From Nephrocerus scutellatus (taxonomy: Eukaryota > Arthropoda > Insecta > Diptera > Pipunculidae): a stretch of DNA of 64,000 bases. The stretch is taken from positions 58,740,920-58,804,919 of the forward strand of contig OX352765.1 of NCBI GenBank assembly GCA_947095585.1, in the 5' to 3' direction. The notes beneath the pieces are model-generated. The model was not told the origin of the DNA, made no database searches, and worked only from the letters and a program-made list of their open reading frames with translations. The number at the start of each line of letters is the position of its first letter. Position 1 is the stretch's first letter. Below, piece after piece: positions 56,386-64,000 of the stretch. The position numbers were made by a program, and so were the translations under genes.

Positions 56386-59192
56386 TATATTTTTCGTTTT
56401 TTCGAGCGGTAAAGGGTCCCGGACGTTCTGATGACCAGGCAGTGTATCCCCTCAAAAGGGGATTCGTAGACCTGCAGAACGTCCAAGGCCTTTAGATATG
56501 GGGCCTGGATGTGTGTTGACAAGGTGATGGATTCCCAAAGGGGAGTACATCTAGTGATGTATTCCCGAAAGGAAAGTCCACCTGCACGGGCATCTACTTT
56601 TTTCATCCTACAGGGGCCCTTTTGTGGTGCCCCCGTGCTAAACTGATTGCGACAAACGATAGTTTTTTAACAGATGGTTTGTGGGCTTTTTGTTCCACAA
56701 CCATGGTAACCAAATGAGAATAGGTTTAGGTTTAGGTTTAGATTAGGATTTAGAAATAGATTTAGATTTAAATATGGGTTTTGATTTAGTTTTGGATTCA
56801 GATTAAGATTAAGATATAGATTTAGATATAAAATTTAGATTAAGGTATAGATTAAGATATAGATTTAGAATAGGTTTATGATTAGAATATGTTTAGATTT
56901 AGATTTAGAAATAGATTAGATTTAGTTTTAGATTCAGATTTAGATTAAGATATAGATTTTGATTTTGAATAGGTTTAGATTTAGATAAGAGTTCAGATTA
57001 AGATTAAGATATGGATTTAGATTAAGAATAGGTTTAGAATTAGAATAGGTTTAGAATAGGTTTAGATTTAGATTCAGATTAAGATTAAGATATGGATTTA
57101 GATTTAAAATTGGTTTAGATTTAGGTTTAGGTTTTAGATTTAGATTGAAATATAGATTTTTAATGGATGGTTAGATAGATGGATGGGGAGATGGGGAGAA
57201 GGATAGATATATAGTGAGGTAAATGGTAGTAAATTCAAAATTATGATAGTTGCTTTTGGGATCACCCTCGACATTATAATTGCCTTCGGGATCACCCTCG
57301 ATATACGAAATTCCGTCATCTAGGGTCGATATGTGATCAGAAGCCCAATCAGAAGTTGAAAATAACTTATTCAACAACGTAATTGATCTCGTGATCGATC
57401 TCGACATGGGAAAGTCCGTCAACTAGGGTCGATATGAAGCCAGAGGTTCAATCAGAGGTTGAGAATAACATATTCAAAACCTTGATTGACTTCGCCTAGG
57501 GTCAATATGAATCCAAAGGCTCAATCAGAAGTTGAAAAATAACATATTCAACATCGTGATTGTCCCTGGAAAATCCGTCAACTTGTATGCAAATGGAATG
57601 TATATATATATGTTTAGGATAAATGTCGTATTGTTATGGTTATGAGAAAAATTTTTTTATTAAAAGGTAATAGTAAAAATAATAAAAGTGGTATATAAGA
57701 GAGACAGACAGATAGGCCGTTTTTGTTAATCGACCGTTTTTGAGACGGAAGATTTTTTCCCGTGAAGGGTTCTTAAAACAACTAGGTTGTTTTTGTTGGT
57801 GGCTCGGAACGTTTTCGACCTCCACCACGAGGTCTCATCAGCGAGCTTTTACTCGGCCTGAGTTGGGAAGGGTCAGTTTGGTATTAACCAAGAAGCAGGG
57901 TCAGTAAGGGTTTATTTATTAATAAATAAGTTATGTTGAACAAATAAGTAAGAAAAGTAAGAAAATTCATACCTTGTGTTTTATATAGAGTGTATTGATT
58001 TTGTTTGTTTTTTTGTCATCTGTGGTATATTTGTATCTTCATGTGTGTTTTTTGTACTCATGTGCGTCCCTTGTTTTCGTGGTTTTAGTTAGGGTCCATC
58101 GTGATCTTTTTCTTCTCACAAGTTAACAATCACATACTGGTTTTTCACTCATTTATGAGACAAAAATCTCAATTTTTTGGGATGGAAACACACAGTTTTT
58201 TAAAAAATGTTTTAACAAAATATTTAGATTGAAAAGGTACTAGCCAAACCAAAACAAAATTTGCAGCACGAACTTTTAAGATGAAAAACTCACGTTATTT
58301 ATAAAATGTGAACAAAATGCTTTGGAACTAAACAAAAGATTTAAAGCACGAACTCGCGCGAAAACGACAACCGTTTTATACGGTAGTTTGACACTGAATA
58401 ATATCTGTCGAGATATCATGTGCCGAAGTTGGCTTAGTTCCTATCCTTGTACGTTTGCAAAGTGCGAACGCGATAAGGGTTGCGGATGTGCATACAGGAT
58501 TGTTGCATTGGTTTCCAAGAAGGATAACGAGTGTGCATTTTTGCGTGGCGCCATGCGCTAATTGTATCTACGATTTGCATCGACAGATACCTGGAAACAG
58601 TGAGTTGTAGACGGTTTTGTTGTGTGTTAAGAGAAGTAATTTAGGAACTATGAGTGCCAGCGTACATCTTAGATGTCCGTCTGGTAGTCATAATTCGTGA
58701 GTATAATTTTTACCACATGACAGTGGGAACGAAAACCTATGCAGTGGCGAATAATATATATTCTGCCAGTGTGGATGTTTTGAGAAGATCTATACCTGGA
58801 TAAGCTGTAGACAACGCGTCGTTTTGTGAACATTCGGTGATGCGTGCATGTATATCGTGAGGACATGCATACATCATTGAATGTTATTGTGTATAAATGA
58901 CATAATTTGATCAAGTGTAAACGTATGGTTTAACTTGATGTGACCAGGAATTGGGTTGAGGCCAACCAATTCAGGATCAAATATTTAGTTTGATGTAATA
59001 GCATTTAATAATATTTTTGCTATTAATTTAGGATGTTGTGGATTCCGAGAGTCCAAAGGATTCTGAGAACAATTTCTTGTGATAGGGAAAAGCAAAAAGT
59101 TCCCAGAGAAGCCAGGAAACGTAAAATTTAAAAAATTTTGAGTTTAAATTACTTAAAACTACCTACCCGGAAAAGCTACTTGTATGATCACA
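56386..59192 (-). repeat. 2.8-kb macrosatellite, unit 11
   Basis: 2,807 bp. Left half matches unit 9 variants, including CTCATTTATGAG at about 58148; the right half has the common sequence. Confidence 0.95.
57802..57846 (-). ncRNA. Type I hammerhead ribozyme, unit 11
   Basis: Intact copy. Confidence 0.93.
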
Positions 59193-61998
59193 TATATTTT
59201 TCGTTTTTTCGAGCGGTAAAGGGTCCCGGACGTTCTGATGACCAGGCAGTGTACCCCCTCAAAAGGGGATTCGTAGACCTGCAGAACGTCCAAGGCCTTT
59301 AGATATGGGGCCTGGATGTGTGTTGACAAGGTGATGGATTCCCAAAGGGGAGTACATCTAGTGATGTATTCCCGAAAGGAAAGTCCACCTGCACGGGCAT
59401 CTACTTTTTTCATCCTACAGGGGCCCTTTTGTGGTGCCCCCGTGCTAAACTGATTGCGACAAACGATAGTTTTTTAACAGATGGTTTGTGGGCTTTTTGT
59501 TCCACAACCATGGTAACCAAATGAGAATAGGTTTAGGTTTAGGTTTAAATTAGGATTTAGAAATAGATTTAGATTTAAATATGGGTTTTGATTTAGTTTT
59601 GGATTCAGATTAAGATTAAGATATAGATTTAGATATAAAATTTAGATTAAGGTATAGATTAAGATATAGATTTAGAATAGGTTTATGATTAGAATATGTT
59701 TAGATTTAGATTTAGAAATAGATTAGATTTAGTTTTAGATTCAGATTAAGATTAAGATATAGATTTTGATTTTGAATAGGTTTAGATTTAGATTAGAGTT
59801 CAGATTTAGATTAAGATATGGATTTAGATTAAGAATAGGTTTAGAATTAGAATAGGTTTAGAATAGGTTTAGATTTAGATTCAGATTTAGATTAAGATAT
59901 GGATTTAGATTTAAAATTGGTTTAGATTTAGGTTTAGGTTTTAGATTTAGATTGAAATATAGATTTTTAATGGATGGTTAGATAGATGGATGGGGAGATG
60001 GGGAGAAGGATAGATATATAGTGAGGTAAATGGTAGTAAATTCAAAATTATGATAGTTGCTTTTGGGATCACCCTCGACATTATAATTGCCTTCGGGATC
60101 ACCCTCGATATACGAAATTCCGTCATCTAGGGTCGATATGTGATCAGAAGCCCAATCAGAAGTTGAAAATAACTTATTCAACAACGTAATTGATCTCGTG
60201 ATCGATCTCGACATGGGAAAGTCCGTCAACTAGGGTCGATATGAAGCCAGAGGTTCAATCAGAGGTTGAGAATAACATATTCAAAACCTTGATTGACTTC
60301 GCCTAGGGTCAATATGAATCCAAAGGCTCAATCAGAAGTTGAAAAATAACATATTCAACATCGTGATTGTCCCTGGAAAATCCGTCAACTTGTATGCAAA
60401 TGGAATGTATATATATATGTTTAGGATAAATGTCGTATTGTTATGGTTATGAGAAAAATTTTTTTATTAAAAGGTAATAGTAAAAATAATAAAAGTGGTA
60501 TATAAGAGAGACAGACAGATAGGCCGTTTTTGTTAATCGACCGTTTTTGAGACGGAAGATTTTTCCCGTGAAGGGTTCTTAAAACAACTAGGTTGTTTTT
60601 GTTGGTGGCTCGGAACGTTTTCGACCTCCACCACGAGGTCTCATCAGCGAGCTTTTACTCGGCCTGAGTTGGGAAGGGTCAGTTTGGTATTAACCAAGAA
60701 GCAGGGTCAGTAAGGGTTTATTTATTAATAAATAAGTTATGTTGAACAAATAAGTAAGAAAAGTAAGAAAATTCATACCTTGTGTTTTATATAGAGTGTA
60801 TTGATTTTGTTTGTTTTTTTGTCATCTGTGGTATATTTGTATCTTCATGTGTGTTTTTTGTACTCATGTGCGTCCCTTGTTTTCGTGGTTTTAGTTAGGG
60901 TCCATCGTGATCTTTTTCTTCTCACAAGTTAACAATCACATACTGGTTTTTCACTCACTTATGAGACAAAAATCTCAATTTTTTGGGATGGAAACACACA
61001 GTTTTTTAAAAAATGTTTTAACAAAATATTTAGATTGAAAAGGTACTAGCCAAACCAAAACAAAATTTGCAGCACGAACTTTTAAGATGAAAAACTCACG
61101 TTATTTATAAAATGTGAACAAAATGCTTTGGAACTAAACAAAAGATTTAAAGCACGAACTCGCGCGAAAACGACAACCGTTTTATACGGTAGTTTGACAC
61201 TGAATAATATCTGTCGAGATATCATGTGCCGAAGTTGGCTTAGTTCCTATCCTTGTACGTTTGCAAAGTGCGAACGCGATAAGGGTTGCGGATGTGCATA
61301 CAGGATTGTTGCATTGGTTTCCAAGAAGGATAACGAGTGTGCATTTTTGCGTGGCGCCATGCGCTAATTGTATCTACGATTTGCATCGACAGATACCTGG
61401 AAACAGTGAGTTGTAGACGGTTTTGTTGTGTGTTAAGAGAAGTAATTTAGGAACTATGAGTGCCAGCGTACATCTTAGATGTCCGTCTGGTAGTCATAAT
61501 TCGTGAGTATAATTTTTACCACATGACAGTGGGAACGAAAACCTATGCAGTGGCGAATAATATATATTCTGCCAGTGTGGATGTTTTGAGAAGATCTATA
61601 CCTGGATAAGCTGTAGACAACGCGTCGTTTTGTGAACATTCGGTGATGCGTGCATGTATATCGTGAGGACATGCATACATCATTGAATGTTATTGTGTAT
61701 AAATGACATAATTTGATCAAGTGTAAACGTATGGTTTAACTTGATGTGACCAGGAATTGGGTTGAGGCCAACCAATTCAGGATCAAATATTTAGTTTGAT
61801 GTAATAGCATTTAATAACATTTTTGCTATTAATTTAGGATGTTGTGGATTCCGAGAGTCCAAAGGATTCTGAGAACAATTTCTTGTGATAGGGAAAAGCA
61901 AAAAGTTCCCAGAGAAGCCAGGAAACGTAAAATTTAAAAAATTTTGAGTTTAAATTACTTAAAACTACCTACCCGGAAAAGCTACTTGTATGATCACA
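59193..61998 (-). repeat. 2.8-kb macrosatellite, unit 12
   Basis: 2,806 bp, one T fewer in the AGATTTTTCCCG run at about 60560, just outside the ribozyme. Confidence 0.95.
60608..60652 (-). ncRNA. Type I hammerhead ribozyme, unit 12
   Basis: Intact copy; only the neighbouring T run differs. Confidence 0.93.
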
Positions 61999-64000
61999 TA
62001 TATTTTTCGTTTTTTCGAGCGGTAAAGGGTCCCGGACGTTCTGATGACCAGGCAGTGTACCCCCTCAAAAGGGGATTCGTAGACCTGCAGAACGTCCAAG
62101 GCCTTTAGATATGGGGCCTGGATGTGTGTTGACAAGGTGATGGATTCCCAAAGGGGAGTACATCTAGTGATGTATTCCCGAAAGGAAAGTCCACCTGCAC
62201 GGGCATCTACTTTTTTCATCCTACAGGGGCCCTTTTGTGGTGCCCCCGTGCTAAACTGATTGCGACAAACGACAGATTTAGATTAAGATATGGATTTAGA
62301 TTAAGAATAGGTTTAGAATTAGAATAGGTTTAGAATAGGTTTAGATTTAGATTCAGATTTAGATTAAGATATGGATTTAGATTTAAAATTGGTTTAGATT
62401 TAGGTTTAGGTTTTAGATTTAGATTGAAATATAGATTTTTAATGGATGGTTAGATAGATGGATGGGGAGATGGGGAGAAGGATAGATATATAGTGAGGTA
62501 AATGGTAGTAAATTCAAAATTATGATAGTTGCTTTTGGGATCACCCTCGACATTATAATTGCCTTCGGGATCACCCTCGATATACGAAATTCCGTCATCT
62601 AGGGTCGATATGTGATCAGAAGCCCAATCAGAAGTTGAAAATAACTTATTCAACAACGTAATTGATCTCGTGATCGATATCGACATGGGAAAGTCCGTCA
62701 ACTAGGGTCGATATGAAGCCAGAGGTTCAATCAGAGGTTGAGAATAACATATTCAAAACCTTGATTGACTTCGCCTAGGGTCAATATGAATCCAAAGGCT
62801 CAATCAGAAGTTGAAAAATAACATATTCAACATCGTGATTGTCCCTGGAAAATCCGTCAACTTGTATGCAAATGGAATGTATATATATATGTTTAGGATA
62901 AATGTCGTATTGTTATGGTTATGAGAAAAAATTTTTTATTAAAAGGTAATAGTAAAAATAATAAAAGTGGTATATAAGAGAGACAGACAGATAGGCCGTT
63001 TTTGTTAATCGACCGTTTTTGAGACGGAAGATTTTTTCCCGTGAAGGGTTCTTAAAACAACTAGGTTGGTTTTGTTGGTGGCTCGGAACGTTTTCGACCT
63101 CCACCACGAGGTCTCATCAGCGAGCTTTTACTCGGCCTGAGTTGGGAAGGGTCAGTTTGGTATTAACCAAGAAGCAGGGTCAGTAAGGGTTTATTTATTA
63201 ATAAATAAGTTATGTTGAACAAATAAGTAAGAAAAGTAAGAAAATTCATACCTTGTGTTTTATATAGAGTGTATTGATTTTGTTTGTTTTTTTGTCATCT
63301 GTGGTATATTTGTATCTTCATGTGTGTTTTTTGTACTCATGTGCGTCCCTTGTTTTCGTGGTTTTAGTTAGGGTCCATCGTGATCTTTTTCTTCTCACAA
63401 GTTAACAATCACATACTGGTTTTTCACTCACTTATGAGACAAAAATCTCAATTTTTTGGGATGGAAACACACAGTTTTTTAAAAAATGTTTTAACAAAAT
63501 ATTTAGATTGAAAAGGTACTAGCCAAACCAAAACAAAATTTGCAGCACGAACTTTTAAGATGAAAAACTCACGTTATTTATAAAATGTGAACAAAATGCT
63601 TTGGAACTAAACAAAAGATTTAAAGCACGAACTCGCGCGAAAACGACAACCGTTTTATACGGTAGTTTGACACTGAATAATATCTGTCGAGATATCATGT
63701 GCCGAAGTTGGCTTAGTTCCTATCCTTGTACGTTTGCAAAGTGCGAACGCGATAAGGGTTGCGGATGTGCATACAGGATTGTTGCATTGGTTTCCAAGAA
63801 GGATAACGAGTGTGCATTTTTGCGTGGCGCCATGCGCTAATTGTATCTACGATTTGCATCGACAGATACCTGGAAACAGTGAGTTGTAGACGGTTTTGTT
63901 GTGTGTTAAGAGAAGTAATTTAGGAACTATGAGTGCCAGCGTACATCTTAGATGTCCGTCTGGTAGTCATAATTCGTGAGTATAATTTTTACCACATGAC
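61999..64000 (-). repeat. 2.8-kb macrosatellite, unit 13 (incomplete at window end)
   Basis: Has a 334-bp deletion at about 62272 that removes the CCATGGTAACC region and the left part of the TTTAGR tract. The array continues past the window. Confidence 0.95.
63081..63125 (-). ncRNA. Type I hammerhead ribozyme, unit 13
   Basis: Intact copy. The hairpin just beyond it (AAAACAAC/GTTGTTTT) has one base changed in this unit. Confidence 0.93.

Noticed and set aside
29224..64000. Ribosomal intergenic spacer or histone-type gene array
   Set aside because: No rRNA, 5S, tRNA or histone sequence is seen in about 35 kb of units.

Overview
The window looks like heterochromatic or subtelomere-like DNA of an arthropod, most likely an insect. 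This is inferred from an LTR element of the animal-restricted BEL/Pao group, RTE- and Jockey/CR1-type LINE remnants, and long homogenised tandem repeats. I see no host single-copy gene, no rRNA and no tRNA gene. Almost every open frame is either a decayed transposon gene or a chance frame inside a repeat.

Layout. (1) 1-9825: a tandem satellite with two linked subfamilies, long units of about 220 bp and short units of about 155 bp, broken at 3.3-3.65 kb by an AT-rich spacer and a microsatellite. (2) 9826-20224: a BEL/Pao retrotransposon inserted in that satellite, with two LTRs, a CACTC target duplication, a tRNA-Trp primer site, broken gag and pol, and an envelope-like third gene. A LINE lies nested in its gag. 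(3) 20225-29223: a patchwork of satellite blocks, two copies of a hairpin-rich element of about 1.3 kb (one split by an RTE LINE), microsatellites, and a dispersed element present as two inverted copies. (4) 29224-64000: thirteen tandem units of a 2,807-bp macrosatellite, still running at the window end.

The main discovery is that every 2.8-kb unit carries on its minus strand a sequence with the full form of a type I hammerhead ribozyme: the CUGAUGA and GAA core, a perfect 6-bp stem II, a perfect 5-bp stem I, a self-complementary stem III (AACGUU) and a C at the cleavage position. All 13 copies are intact. A minus-strand transcript of the array would be expected to cut itself into 2.8-kb monomers, as retrozymes and hammerhead satellites do. 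Two further, more diverged hammerhead-like motifs with the same stem II loop (GUGGUG) and the same palindromic stem III lie on the plus strand at 25241 and 27533, in the 1.3-kb element beside the array.

A second strong signal is in the BEL leader between primer site and gag. Six consecutive stem-loops share the loop GGCCGACA (once GGCCAACA) while their stems differ in sequence but keep pairing. That is the pattern expected of a selected RNA structure, plausibly for dimerisation or packaging.

The other repeats are also rich in hairpins: a 33-bp near-perfect palindrome in long satellite units, dual-hairpin modules at 20.9 and 26.4 kb, and several conserved foldbacks in each 2.8-kb unit. Shared variants in alternate units show that part of the array was recently amplified as a 5.6-kb dimer.
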